A stretch of 64,000 bases of DNA from NCBI GenBank assembly GCA_948806215.1, contig CAQIDI010000004.1, positions 1 through 64,000 on the forward strand, written 5' to 3'. The notes beneath the pieces are model-generated. The model was not told the DNA's origin and searched no databases. It worked only from the letters and a program-made list of their open reading frames with translations. The stretch comes from an uncultured Eubacteriales bacterium. Its GTDB lineage: Bacteria; Bacillota; Clostridia; Christensenellales; UBA1242. Shown piece after piece: positions 7,334 to 17,122 of the stretch (positions are counted from its first letter, which is position 1; every line of letters begins with the position of its first letter). Position numbers and translations under genes: made by a program.

Positions 7334-8581
7334 TTAACCTAATAAAAATTTTATTATTTCTTGTTTTTTAATTATTTCTTGCCTTCCAGTTGCAAGTTCT
7401 TTAACTGCAAAAGTTTCACTACTTAATTCGTTATCTCCAACAGTTATAACAAATTTTGCACCAATCTTATCGGCATACTTAAATTGTGCCTTTAAGCTAC
7501 GATTGCTAATGTTGTGCTCGGTTGCAATGTTATTATCGCGCAAGTATTTAACAAATTTTATAACTTCGGTTATGTTATCGGTTACACTTGCAACATAAAC
7601 TGTTACTTCATCGCTATTGTTAACAGCTATACCTTTATTTTCAAGATATAATAATAATCGCTCAATTCCAATTCCAAAGCCAACAACAGGCGTTGGTTTA
7701 CCACCAAGTTCTTCAACTAAATTATTATATCTTCCACCGCCACCTAATGCATTTTGTCCTAGTTTTTTATCTTCATCAATAAATTCAAAAATTAAATTTG
7801 TATAATAATCTAAACCGCGAACAAGCATAGGGTCAAATTTATAATTAACATCCATACTGGTTAATAATTGCTTTAATGTTTCAAATCTAGTTTTACATTC
7901 TGCACAAAGAACATCTGTTATTTTAGGTGCATTAACTGCTTGTTCTTTACAAATATCCACTTTACAATCCAAAATTCTAAGCGGGTTTGTTTCAAAACGC
8001 TTTTTACAATCTTCGCACATATTATCAATTTTAGGTTCAAAATATTGTTTTAAAACTTGTTTATATTTTTCACGACATTCTGTGCAACCTAAATTATTTA
8101 TTAGCACTGTTGGATTTATTCCAAACGACTTATAAAAATCGCAAGCAAGCATTATTGCTTCGGCATCGGCTTCTACAGAATCTGCCCCAAACATTTCGCA
8201 ACCAAATTGATTGTGTTGACGCAACCTTCCTGCTTGTGGTTTTTCATAACGAAAGCAAGGTGAAATGTAATATAACTTTAATGGTAATGTTTCGTTAAAC
8301 AAACTATTTTCTATAAAACTACGAGCAACACCAGCTGTTCCTTCTGGTTTTAAAGTTAACGATCTACCACCTTTATCGGTAAAAGTATACATTTCTTTAT
8401 TAACTATATCGGTGCTATTACCCACTCCACGCACAAAAAGTTCTGTATGTTCAAAAACAGGAGTTATTATTTCGTGTAGATTATATTTGTGTTTTAAAGT
8501 TGTAACCACTCGTCTTACTTCTTGCCATTTATAACTATCAAATGGCAAAATATCTTTTGTACCCTTTGGAATGTTAATCAT
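7334..8581 (-). CDS. hisS: Histidyl-tRNA synthetase
   Basis: A class II aminoacyl-tRNA synthetase charging tRNA-His. In the 415 residues, motif 1 follows the N-terminal PKGTKDILP segment, motif 2 is FRYEKPQAGRLRQHNQFGCE (about 112-131), the histidine-specific loop LVRGLDYYTNLIFEF is near 255-269 and motif 3 is GFGIGIERLLLYL. A cysteine-rich stretch at about 165-230 (CTEC, CEDCKK, CKVDIC, CAEC) may bind zinc. ATG 8581 is chosen because AAAGGTGG lies about 8 bases upstream; a GTG at 8593 would begin inside that site. It overlaps the end of the upstream helicase gene by 8 bp. No T-box leader is present. Confidence 0.96.
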   Translation of the reverse strand: MINIPKGTKDILPFDSYKWQEVRRVVTTLKHKYNLHEIITPVFEHTELFVRGVGNSTDIVNKEMYTFTDKGGRSLTLKPEGTAGVARSFIENSLFNETLPLKLYYISPCFRYEKPQAGRLRQHNQFGCEMFGADSVEADAEAIMLACDFYKSFGINPTVLINNLGCTECREKYKQVLKQYFEPKIDNMCEDCKKRFETNPLRILDCKVDICKEQAVNAPKITDVLCAECKTRFETLKQLLTSMDVNYKFDPMLVRGLDYYTNLIFEFIDEDKKLGQNALGGGGRYNNLVEELGGKPTPVVGFGIGIERLLLYLENKGIAVNNSDEVTVYVASVTDNITEVIKFVKYLRDNNIATEHNISNRSLKAQFKYADKIGAKFVITVGDNELSSETFAVKELATGRQEIIKKQEIIKFLLG

Positions 8582-10676
8582 TTTTATTCCCACCTTTAAA
8601 GTAATCTAAAACAAAACTTGTTGGTTTTGATGTGTGTATTAATGTTAAACTATGTAGAGCTCGAGAGCAAGCAATATATAGCAATTGTTTATCTAATTCA
8701 GAATTAAATTCTTCTTCGTTTGCGTTAAATACAATAACAGCATCAAATTCCAACCCTTTACTTGCAAAAGCTGGCAAAACTAAAGTTCCGTTTAAGTGGT
8801 TATTAACTCCACTCACCAGCTTTAAAGTTGAGAACTCGTTTTTTAGCATTGAATAAACACTTTTTGCTTTTGCTAAGTTTTTAGTTATTACACCAATGTT
8901 ATTATATCCGCATTTATTAAATTGTTCAAATAATTTGCCAAGTTCCACTTTGAACTGGTCAAAAGTATCAACCTTAATAAGCTTAGGGCTTTCGGCATTA
9001 CGCTTTATTGCCACAGCATCGGTACGATTTAAAATTGAGTTAGAAAGTTTTGTTATTTCGTAACTGGATCTATAGCTTTTGTTTAGGTTTAATTCAACAA
9101 TATCGTTTGGTTCAATTTTTGTTGTATCTGCCAACTTAAATTCTTTTAAAACCATACCAAAAATATTTTTAATATTATTAATAGCACTTTTAGAAGTGGT
9201 TGGATTAACTGCTTGCCCAATATCGCCAACTATGGTTTTTGGGCAATTAAAAAAGCTATTAATTAAATAAAGTTGAATAGGATTATAATCCTGTGCTTCA
9301 TCAATAACAACGTGTTTGAACGAAGAATAATCAATGCAATCGTATAACATATAGTTAATAAATAAAATTGGAATAATATCTTCGTGTTTAATTTTTTTAT
9401 TAACTAACAACATTTTTTTATTTTTAGCATTTAAAAATTCTTTATAAATATTAATAGGATTGTTGTTAGTAAACATTCTATATAATTTAGCTCTTAAAAA
9501 TTCTTGAAGTTTAAACTCCAACTTTTTATAACTAGAAAAAAACGCTTCTATTATGTTATCAACTATCCATTCAATTCGTTTAAATGGCATATAATTGCCA
9601 TAGGTTCTAAAATATAAATTTTTTATTTTAGATTCTGGAATATTGAAAGCACCAATAGTTATGTTTTTTGGTTTGAAATTTTTGTTTAAGTAATTGATAA
9701 CGAAATTATAAAGTTCTATAAAAAACTCGTAGGTGTTTTTTTGCTCGTCAACTTTCAACTTTCCTTTAATTTTACGTTCCACCTGCGCCTGCTTTGTTTC
9801 AAACAAAACATTTTCGCCAAGTTCGTTTTGCAAAATTTTTTCAAAGGTTGTGTTAATTGTGTTGTTTTCGTTTAATTCTGGTAACACTTGCGAAATATAA
9901 GAAGAAAACATTTCGTTAGGTGATAATATTAAAACTTCACTGCTCTTTAAGTTGCCTTTTAATTTATATAATAAATATGCCACTCTGTGAAGTGCAATGC
10001 TAGTTTTACCACTGCCAGCAACACCCAAAACCAAAGTGTTATTTTTTTCGGAGCAACGAATAATTTGATTTTGTTCTCGTTGAATGGTTGCAACAATATT
10101 TCGCATTTTTTCGCTTGTGTTAGAAGATAATGTTTCTTGCAAAATATCGTCATCAACTTTTAAGTCGGAATCAAAATAATATTTTAGTTCTTGGTTTTCT
10201 ATTTTAAATTGTCGCTTATTAATTATTTCGCCTTCAACTTTTCCGCTGATGGTAGAATAATTAAAATAACCTTTATCAAAATCGTAAAATAAACTAGAAA
10301 ATGGTGCACGCCAATCAATTACATAAAATCCGCCTTCCGGATTATTTAAACTGCGATAACCAATATAGTTATAGTACGACTTATTGTTTTTTTCTTTTAC
10401 ATCAATCCTTGCAAAATAAGGATTGTTTCTAATTCGTTTTAATTTATTTAATTCGGCTTCTCTTTCTTCATAATCATCAATTCGCATACAGGTATCGAAA
10501 AAAGAGTCGTACGCATCGGTTTCAGTAACGTGATTGGAGCGTAAGGCATATTTTTCTTGTTGAATTTCAGATTTTTCGATAGTTAAAAATTTTTCTAAAA
10601 TCGAAATATCGTAATCTAACTGATTTTCAACCTTTTTTAAATATTCTTTTTCCTTTTGTAAAATCTCTTTATCCAT
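8574..10676 (-). CDS. helD: HelD-like UvrD/Rep-family helicase (RNA polymerase recycling factor)
   Basis: A superfamily I ATPase of 700 residues. It begins with an N-terminal coiled-coil arm (about 1-95), then a small beta domain, Walker A GVAGSGKTS at about 218-226, Walker B VIDEAQDYNP near 455 and a C-terminal 2A/2B region ending with a QLLYIACSRALHSL-type motif VI. This layout, with a coiled coil in place of an N-terminal helicase extension, matches HelD of Bacillota, which removes stalled RNA polymerase from DNA. ATG 10676 is preferred over an upstream TTG at 10700. It overlaps hisS, suggesting one transcript. A generic UvrD-like DNA helicase is the alternative. Confidence 0.88.
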   Translation of the reverse strand: MDKEILQKEKEYLKKVENQLDYDISILEKFLTIEKSEIQQEKYALRSNHVTETDAYDSFFDTCMRIDDYEEREAELNKLKRIRNNPYFARIDVKEKNNKSYYNYIGYRSLNNPEGGFYVIDWRAPFSSLFYDFDKGYFNYSTISGKVEGEIINKRQFKIENQELKYYFDSDLKVDDDILQETLSSNTSEKMRNIVATIQREQNQIIRCSEKNNTLVLGVAGSGKTSIALHRVAYLLYKLKGNLKSSEVLILSPNEMFSSYISQVLPELNENNTINTTFEKILQNELGENVLFETKQAQVERKIKGKLKVDEQKNTYEFFIELYNFVINYLNKNFKPKNITIGAFNIPESKIKNLYFRTYGNYMPFKRIEWIVDNIIEAFFSSYKKLEFKLQEFLRAKLYRMFTNNNPINIYKEFLNAKNKKMLLVNKKIKHEDIIPILFINYMLYDCIDYSSFKHVVIDEAQDYNPIQLYLINSFFNCPKTIVGDIGQAVNPTTSKSAINNIKNIFGMVLKEFKLADTTKIEPNDIVELNLNKSYRSSYEITKLSNSILNRTDAVAIKRNAESPKLIKVDTFDQFKVELGKLFEQFNKCGYNNIGVITKNLAKAKSVYSMLKNEFSTLKLVSGVNNHLNGTLVLPAFASKGLEFDAVIVFNANEEEFNSELDKQLLYIACSRALHSLTLIHTSKPTSFVLDYFKGGNKND

Positions 10677-10717
10677 ATTCTCTACTATGCAAATTAACAA
10701 AATTTAGCTAAATTTAG

Positions 10718-12028
10718 TTATAAAATATATTTTGTTAAATCATATTTTTTTGTTGTGTCGCTAAATGCTTTAATAACATAAGGCTTATCGATAACAACAT
10801 CTATCATAGGTGTTTTTCCATCGGCATTATAAGAAATATCCTCTAATAAAAACTCTAATATTGTGTGTAAACGTCTTGCCCCAATATTTTCGCTGGTTTC
10901 GTTTTCTCGTTCGGCATATTCCGAAATAACTTCTAAAGCTTCTTTAGTGAACGATAGGTTAATATTATCAACTTTTAACATTTCGGCATATTGCAAAGTT
11001 AATGCATTTTTTGGTTGAGTTAATATTTTATAAAAGTCTTCTTTCACTAAATTATTCAATTCCACTCTAATTGGAAATCTTCCTTGAAATTCCGGAATTA
11101 AATCTTCAACCTTGCTAACGTGGAATGCACCTGCAGCAATAAATAAAATATAATCGGTTTTAATAACTCCATATTTTGTGCTTACTGTGCTACCTTCAAC
11201 CAAAGGCAAAATGTCACGCTGAACACCTTCACGGCTAACATCTGGGCCTTTTCCGCCAGTTTTACCTGCTATTTTGTCAATTTCATCAATAAATATAATT
11301 CCTTCCTGTTCGGCACGCCTAATAGCTTCCGAATTTAGGCTATCGGTATCGATTAGTTTATCGCTTTCTTCGGCAATAAGCAATTCTTTTGCTTTTTCCA
11401 CTGTTACTTTTTTACGCTTTTTTTGTGGAGGAAAAATTGAACCTAGAACATTACCAAAATCAAGTTCTGCTCCCATTCCTGCCATAACACCAATAGGTTT
11501 TTGATTATCAACCACAGGAATTTCGATAACTTCTTGATCTAGTGTTCCATTTTTTATTCCTTCCAAAATTTCTTCACGCAATTTATCAACATCTTTATCT
11601 GGTTCAAGTTGTTTTTTAATAGGATACAAAACATCTAAAATTTTGTTATAAACAGCTTCGGTTGCTTTTTTACCAACCTCTGCCATTTTTTCTTCTTTAA
11701 CTAACCTAACCGAAACTTCAACCAAATCGCGAATCATACTTTCGCAATCTCTACCAACATAACCAACTTCGGTATATTTTGTTGCTTCCACCTTTATAAA
11801 TGGTGCTTTAACCAACTTTGCAAGTCTTCTTGCAATTTCGGTTTTACCAACCCCTGTTGGACCTTGCATTATTATGTTTTTAGGAGTTATTTCATCACGA
11901 AGTTCTTTTGGTAGTTGTGCTCTACGATAGCGATTTCTTAGTGCAATAGCAACTGCACGCTTTGCTTTTGATTGTCCAATAATATATTTATCTAATTCGC
12001 TAACAATTTGTTTTGGTGAATAATCCAT
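10718..12028 (-). CDS. hslU: ATP-dependent protease ATPase subunit HslU/ClpY
   Basis: An AAA+ unfoldase that feeds substrates to HslV. The 436 residues include Walker A GPTGVGKTE near 57-65, the pore loop TKYTEVGYVGRD near 84-95, the intermediate I-domain (about 110-240), Walker B IIFIDEIDKIA and the C-terminal tail DLTKYIL that docks in HslV. ATG 12028 is preceded by GAGGAGG, which lies in the last codons of hslV; an extension to 12043 would only translate that ribosome site. In Bacillus codY follows; here codY is absent and helD-hisS lies downstream. Confidence 0.97.
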   Translation of the reverse strand: MDYSPKQIVSELDKYIIGQSKAKRAVAIALRNRYRRAQLPKELRDEITPKNIIMQGPTGVGKTEIARRLAKLVKAPFIKVEATKYTEVGYVGRDCESMIRDLVEVSVRLVKEEKMAEVGKKATEAVYNKILDVLYPIKKQLEPDKDVDKLREEILEGIKNGTLDQEVIEIPVVDNQKPIGVMAGMGAELDFGNVLGSIFPPQKKRKKVTVEKAKELLIAEESDKLIDTDSLNSEAIRRAEQEGIIFIDEIDKIAGKTGGKGPDVSREGVQRDILPLVEGSTVSTKYGVIKTDYILFIAAGAFHVSKVEDLIPEFQGRFPIRVELNNLVKEDFYKILTQPKNALTLQYAEMLKVDNINLSFTKEALEVISEYAERENETSENIGARRLHTILEFLLEDISYNADGKTPMIDVVIDKPYVIKAFSDTTKKYDLTKYIL

Positions 12029-12029
12029 A

Positions 12030-12563
12030 CTAAACCTCCTCACAAGTTACATTATGATTGGTGTAAATGCAAATATCGGCAGCAATATTTATTGCCTTTT
12101 TTGCAATTTCGCTTGCTGTTAGGTTTGTGTTTTCTATTAATGCTAAAGCTGCAGCTTGAGCAAAGCTTCCGCCAGAGCCAGTGGCTAAAATTCCATTTTC
12201 TGGTTCGATAATATCACCGTTACCCGAAACCATTAATAGTGTTTCTTTATCGGCAACAATCATAAATGCTTCTAATTTTCTTGCATATTTATCATCTCTG
12301 AAACCAGTTGCAAGTTCAACAGCACTACGCATTAAATTTCCGCTAAATTTTTGTAACAACTCTTCAAAGCGAGCTTCTAATGCAAAAGCATCGGCAGCAC
12401 CACCAGCAAAACCAATTATAACTTTATCATTATAAATTCTACGAACTTTTTTAGCATTGCCTTTTGAAACCACTTTATCTAGTGTTACTTGTCCATCGCC
12501 TGCTAGCGCAGTTTTACCATCGCGCTTAACAGCCACAATAGTTGTTGCTCTAAATTGTTCCAT
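12030..12563 (-). CDS. hslV: ATP-dependent protease catalytic subunit HslV/ClpQ
   Basis: The 177-residue N-terminal-nucleophile peptidase that forms the core of the HslUV protease. The conserved ATTIVAVKRDGKTALAGDGQ begins at residue 6, so a short propeptide (MEQFRA) must be removed to expose a threonine, as in the Bacillus CodW type. The GDGQVTL and the GFAGGAADAFAL segments are typical. The last codons (GAG GAG GTT TAG) double as the Shine-Dalgarno of hslU. It follows trmFO by 10 bp in the trmFO-hslV-hslU order known from Bacillus and Clostridium. Confidence 0.97.
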   Translation of the reverse strand: MEQFRATTIVAVKRDGKTALAGDGQVTLDKVVSKGNAKKVRRIYNDKVIIGFAGGAADAFALEARFEELLQKFSGNLMRSAVELATGFRDDKYARKLEAFMIVADKETLLMVSGNGDIIEPENGILATGSGGSFAQAAALALIENTNLTASEIAKKAINIAADICIYTNHNVTCEEV

Positions 12564-12572
12564 AATACTCTC

Positions 12573-13883
12573 CTAAATATTATTTTTACTTATTATTTCT
12601 TTTAGTTCGGTTAAAGCTAAATTTGATAAATAAGCATATTTTTGTTTTTTATCTTTTATTTTAACTAACTCAGCATTAATTAATCCCATATTAGAACTCA
12701 TTGGTTGAAAATGTTTAACATTAGCAGAACTAATATAATTAACTAATGCACCTATCATTGTTTTGTTACCAAAGTTAACAAGTGGATAGTTATTAATGTA
12801 ATTAAACATATTTATTCCACAAACAAGCCCACTAGAAATGCTTTCAATATATCCTTCAACACCGCTAAGTTGACCTGCAATAAAAATGTTTGGCATTGTT
12901 TTTATTTGATAATACTGATTTATTATTTTTGGTGCATTTATAAATGTGTTTCGGTGCATAACACCATAACGCAAAAATTCCGCTTTACTTAGCGCAGGAA
13001 TTAAACTAAAAACTCTTTTTTGTTCCGGATAAGTTAAGTTGGTTTGAAAGCCAACCATATTAAACATATCATTGTTAACAGTTTCTCGCCTTAATTGCAC
13101 AACGGCATAAGGATATCTACCTGTTTTAGGGTCGGTTAACCCAACAGGTTTTAAAGGGCCATATCGCAAAGCATCTTCGCCACGCTTTGCTAAAACTTCC
13201 ACAGGCATACAACCTTCAAAAACTTTTGAATTTTCAAAATCTTTTAATGATACAATTTCGGCATTTATTAATTCGTTATAAAATTTTAAATATTCATCTT
13301 TATTTAACGGGCAATTAATATAATCTCCTGTGCCCTTATCGTAGCGATCAGCAACAAATGCACTATTAAAGTCTATAGAATCGTAACTAACAATGGGAGC
13401 AATCGCATCAAAAAAATATAAATATTCCTGATTAAATAGTTGCATTAAAAATTTTGTTAATGATTCGCTTGTAAGCGGACCAGTTGCAATAATTGTTGGC
13501 AAATTAACATCAAAACTTTCAACTTCGCCTTCAATAATTTTCAAATTTTTAAACTGCTTTAATTTTTGGGTAACTTTTAAACTAAATTGTTCTCTATCAA
13601 CCGCAAGTGCACTACCAGCTGGAACTTTGCACTGATCAGCAACAGAAATTACTAAACTATCAAGTTCACGCATTTCTTGTTTTAATAGTCCACCAGCAGA
13701 AGCTATATCGTTGGATTTTAGCGAATTAGAACAAACCAATTCACAAAAATTTTTGTTTTTGTGCGCAGGAGTAAATTTTTTAGGTTTCATTTCAAACAAA
13801 TTAACCTTTACTCCTCGTTTTAATAACTGATAGCAAGCTTCGCAACCAGCTAAGCCTGCTCCAATTATATTAACTTCACACAT
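12573..13883 (-). CDS. trmFO: tRNA (uracil-54-C5)-methyltransferase, folate-dependent
   Basis: A flavoprotein that makes ribothymidine at position 54 of tRNA using methylene-tetrahydrofolate. The 436 residues start with a Rossmann loop NIIGAGLAGCEACYQL (about 5-20), followed by FEMKPKKFTPAHK and FCELVCSNSLKSND; the two cysteines of the catalytic region and the C-terminal IFIAGQLSGVEGYIES are all present. ATG 13883 lies inside the topA stop region (8-bp overlap). An upstream ATG at 13901 would add six residues and has a better-placed AAGGA, so the start is uncertain by that amount. Confidence 0.95.
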   Translation of the reverse strand: MCEVNIIGAGLAGCEACYQLLKRGVKVNLFEMKPKKFTPAHKNKNFCELVCSNSLKSNDIASAGGLLKQEMRELDSLVISVADQCKVPAGSALAVDREQFSLKVTQKLKQFKNLKIIEGEVESFDVNLPTIIATGPLTSESLTKFLMQLFNQEYLYFFDAIAPIVSYDSIDFNSAFVADRYDKGTGDYINCPLNKDEYLKFYNELINAEIVSLKDFENSKVFEGCMPVEVLAKRGEDALRYGPLKPVGLTDPKTGRYPYAVVQLRRETVNNDMFNMVGFQTNLTYPEQKRVFSLIPALSKAEFLRYGVMHRNTFINAPKIINQYYQIKTMPNIFIAGQLSGVEGYIESISSGLVCGINMFNYINNYPLVNFGNKTMIGALVNYISSANVKHFQPMSSNMGLINAELVKIKDKKQKYAYLSNLALTELKEIISKNNI

Positions 13884-16026
13884 TTTGTTGTTTAACTTCA
13901 TCAGTAGTTTTTTCCTTATCCTTTTCGGTATAAACATAATCGCATTCTGCATTAGAACACTTATATCTCATTTTGCCATAAACCATTTTTTTAGTTAAAT
14001 ATTGGTTGCATTTTGGACATTTTTTTTCGGTTGGAATTTCCCAACTTATAAAATCACATTCAGGATATCCCGAACAACCATAAAACACTTTGCCTTTTTT
14101 GGATTTTCGTTCGTAAACAGGCTTTCCGCATTTCGGGCATTTTCCAACTTCGCTAACAATAGCTTGAACGTGATGGCACTTTGGATAGTTTGAACAAGCT
14201 AAAAATTCGCCATATTTTCCGGTTCTTATAACCATTTTATGTCCGCACTCTGGGCAAACCTCGTCGGTTTCTTTTGGTGGAATTTTAAATTTTAAGCTAT
14301 CCTTATCGGCAGCATATAATAATTTTGAAAAATCAGTGTAAAAATTGGTTACCATATCACGCCAATTAATATCGTGTTCTGCAACTTCGTCTAGCTGGCT
14401 TTCCATATTAGCAGTAAACTTAACATTAATAATATCGCTAAAATATTTTTCGGTTAATTCGTTTATTTTTTCGCCTAGTTCGGTTGGTTTTAGATACTTA
14501 CCTTCTTTTTCGGTGTAGTTTCTGCTAGCAAGCAATGTTATTGTTGGAGTGTAAGTTGCTGGACGGCCAATTCCCTTTTCTTCCATTTCTTTTACTAATG
14601 TTGCTTCGCTAAAGCGTTGTGGAGGTTTTGTGAATTTTTGCACTGGCAATAATTTATCCAACTTTAAAACCAGTCCTTCGGTTAATTCTGGTAAATTTGC
14701 GTTTAGTGCTTCTTCAAAGTTTTCGTCGTTTTCTTCTACAACTTCTTTTTCTTTTGCTTTTTTATCACTATTATAAACAGCTAAAAAACCATCAAAAACT
14801 GGTGTTTTACCACTTGCTTTAAAACTATAGTTACCATTATTAATATCTGCCACAACCGAATTAAAGGTTGCTTCTGCCATTTGACTTGCTAAAAATTTGT
14901 TATAAATTAACTTATAAAGTTTATAGTTATCGCTGCTTAAATATGGTTTAACTTTTTCTGGAGTTCTTTCAAGATTAATTGGTCGAATTGCTTCGTGAGC
15001 ATCTTGAGCCGAACTTTTTGTTTTATATAAATTTGGTTTACTTGGCAAATATTTGTTACCATATGCTTGCAAAATAAAATTCTTTGCCATTTCTTGTGCT
15101 TCTGGTGCAACCCTAACCGAGTCGGTACGAATGTAAGTTATTAATGCCACTTTACCTTCTTCTCCAAGTGTAACACCTTCGTAAAGTTCTTGTGCACAAA
15201 AACTTGCTTTTTTTAAGTTAAAACCAAGTTTATTTAAAGCTTCTTGCTGCATTGTTGAAGTTGTGTAAGGTGCTTGTGGATGTGTTTTTGCCAAACTCTT
15301 TTTTATTTGAGCAACTTTATATTCGTTTTTATCTAAATCGGCTAAAACCTTATCCATTTCTTCTTTTGATGAAACGGTTGCTTTTTTACCATTTATTTTA
15401 ACAAGATTTGCTTTAAAAACATTTTTAATTGTATCAGGATATAAATTTGCAGATAAGTTCCAATATTCAGTAGGCACAAAGTTTTTAATTTCGTGTTCTC
15501 TATCAACCACCAATTTTAATGCCACGCTTTGAACACGACCTGCACTTAATTTTGGTTGAATTTTTTTGCATAATATTGGTGAAATTTTATAACCCACTAA
15601 TCTGTCTAAAACTCTGCGTGCTTGTTGTGCATTAACAAGTTTTATATCAATTCCGCGTGGATTTTGTAAGCCCTTATTAACTGCATTTTTAGAAATTTCG
15701 TTAAAAGTAATTCTAATAGGATCGGTTTCGTTTAATCCTAGAATATTGCATAAATGCCAACTTATTGCTTCCCCTTCACGGTCTGGGTCGGTAGCAAGAT
15801 AAATTTTATCAGCTTTTTTAGCTTTATCTTTTAAACTAGCTACAATTTCCTTTTTATCTGGCATTATTTCGTATTGTGGTTCAAAACCGTGTTGAATATC
15901 AACTCCTAATAATTTTTCTGGTAAGTCACGAACGTGACCTTTAGTTGCAACAACTTCGTAATCTGATCCTAAATATTTTTTTATAGTGTCCTTTTTTCCA
16001 ACACCTTCTATTATTACTAAGTTCAT
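13876..16026 (-). CDS. topA: DNA topoisomerase I
   Basis: A type IA topoisomerase that relaxes negative supercoils. In the 716 residues, the TOPRIM domain is at the N-terminus with DPDREGEA near 80-87, the catalytic tyrosine is in TYIRTDS near residue 300, and three C-terminal zinc-ribbon modules (Cx2C...Cx4-5C type) occupy about 590-700. The first motif reads VIIEGVGKKDTIKKYL, whereas most bacterial enzymes have VIVESPAKAKTI; the catalytic Glu is kept. The stop is TGA. It sits in the dprA-topA-trmFO order standard for Bacillota. Confidence 0.97.
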   Translation of the reverse strand: MNLVIIEGVGKKDTIKKYLGSDYEVVATKGHVRDLPEKLLGVDIQHGFEPQYEIMPDKKEIVASLKDKAKKADKIYLATDPDREGEAISWHLCNILGLNETDPIRITFNEISKNAVNKGLQNPRGIDIKLVNAQQARRVLDRLVGYKISPILCKKIQPKLSAGRVQSVALKLVVDREHEIKNFVPTEYWNLSANLYPDTIKNVFKANLVKINGKKATVSSKEEMDKVLADLDKNEYKVAQIKKSLAKTHPQAPYTTSTMQQEALNKLGFNLKKASFCAQELYEGVTLGEEGKVALITYIRTDSVRVAPEAQEMAKNFILQAYGNKYLPSKPNLYKTKSSAQDAHEAIRPINLERTPEKVKPYLSSDNYKLYKLIYNKFLASQMAEATFNSVVADINNGNYSFKASGKTPVFDGFLAVYNSDKKAKEKEVVEENDENFEEALNANLPELTEGLVLKLDKLLPVQKFTKPPQRFSEATLVKEMEEKGIGRPATYTPTITLLASRNYTEKEGKYLKPTELGEKINELTEKYFSDIINVKFTANMESQLDEVAEHDINWRDMVTNFYTDFSKLLYAADKDSLKFKIPPKETDEVCPECGHKMVIRTGKYGEFLACSNYPKCHHVQAIVSEVGKCPKCGKPVYERKSKKGKVFYGCSGYPECDFISWEIPTEKKCPKCNQYLTKKMVYGKMRYKCSNAECDYVYTEKDKEKTTDEVKQQNV

Positions 16027-16034
16027 TATTCCTC

Positions 16035-17120
16035 CTATTTACTGTAAAAATTGCCACTTAGTTTTTTTATTATGCCTTTTAGTTCTAAACGCATAAGGCA
16101 CGTGTTTAAGGTTTTTGAATCTACTTTGCTTTTATTTAAAATTTCTTCGTAGTGAACCTCGTTAACATCTATTATACTCAAAATAAGTTCATCCAACAAT
16201 CCAAGTTGAACTATATCTTTTTTGTTTTCTACAAATTTCTTACCAAAAAAATCTAAAATTGTTTTTGGACTTAACGCAACTGCACTTTGACAGTTTTGAA
16301 TTATTTTATTGCAACCTTCCGAATAAATATCGTTTATTCTGCCCGGAACTGCAAAAACTTCTCTACCATATTCTAGTGCATAATTCTTTGTGTGCATACT
16401 GCCACTTTTTAATGGAGCTTCGGTAATTAATGTTGCCTTGCTTAAACCTGCAATTATTCGGTTTCTAACCGGAAAGTAATATGTTTTAGGTTTTTCGTTT
16501 GGCTTATACTCACTAACAACTAACCCACCATTTTCAATTATTCTATTTGCTAAATTAGTGTTTGTTGCAGGATATATTTCGTTTAAACCCGAACCCAACA
16601 CAGCAATGGTTTTTCCGCCCACATCTAAACAACTAGAATGTGCAATAGTATCAACTCCATCGCAAAGACCACTAACTATTGTTAATCCAGCTTTGCTAAG
16701 TTCGCTTGAAAATTGCTTTGTTACATCAAAACCATATCGTGAAACACGCCTAGTTCCAACAATGGCAACGCAAGTTGAATTAAATAATTCGGCATTGCCC
16801 CTATAATATAAAACAGTTGGAGCTTCGGAAGTTGATTTTAACAAACTAGGATATAAATCCGATAAAATTGTTGTAACCTTAATATTTGAACTATCTAAAT
16901 TAGAAATAAAATTATTTAAACTGTTTCCTTCTAACAAAACTTCTAATTTGGTAAAGTTACTTGCACCAATTATATTAATTAAATCGGACTTAACACTTTT
17001 AATATTTAATATTAAGTTTTCAATCAAATTAATTTTTTCTAAAACTTCGTGTTGCTTTTTTAATGGTATAAAACCACAATAACTTAAAAGCAACACTGCC
17101 TTTTCTTTGTTATTTAACAT
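16035..17120 (-). CDS. dprA: DNA-processing protein DprA (Smf)
   Basis: A RecA-loading single-strand DNA-binding protein of natural transformation, 361 residues. The Rossmann-like domain contains VGTRRVSRYG, SGLCDGVDTIAHSSCL and VLGSGLNEIYP, followed by the winged-helix-like C-terminal domain (about 290-361). ATG 17120 is taken as the start; a TTG at 17132 would overlap the yifB stop. It lies between yifB and topA, so the competence-type pair yifB-dprA is intact. Whether the organism is transformable cannot be told from this window. Confidence 0.94.
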   Translation of the reverse strand: MLNNKEKAVLLLSYCGFIPLKKQHEVLEKINLIENLILNIKSVKSDLINIIGASNFTKLEVLLEGNSLNNFISNLDSSNIKVTTILSDLYPSLLKSTSEAPTVLYYRGNAELFNSTCVAIVGTRRVSRYGFDVTKQFSSELSKAGLTIVSGLCDGVDTIAHSSCLDVGGKTIAVLGSGLNEIYPATNTNLANRIIENGGLVVSEYKPNEKPKTYYFPVRNRIIAGLSKATLITEAPLKSGSMHTKNYALEYGREVFAVPGRINDIYSEGCNKIIQNCQSAVALSPKTILDFFGKKFVENKKDIVQLGLLDELILSIIDVNEVHYEEILNKSKVDSKTLNTCLMRLELKGIIKKLSGNFYSK

Positions 17121-17122
17121 TT

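Noticed and set aside
8582..8610. T-box leader for hisS
   Set aside because: The hisS start overlaps the upstream helicase gene, so there is no room for a leader.
13876..13878. Recoding of TGA as tryptophan (Mollicutes-type code)
   Set aside because: TGA ends topA, rimM and the ABC ATPase at the expected family lengths, and Trp positions use TGG.
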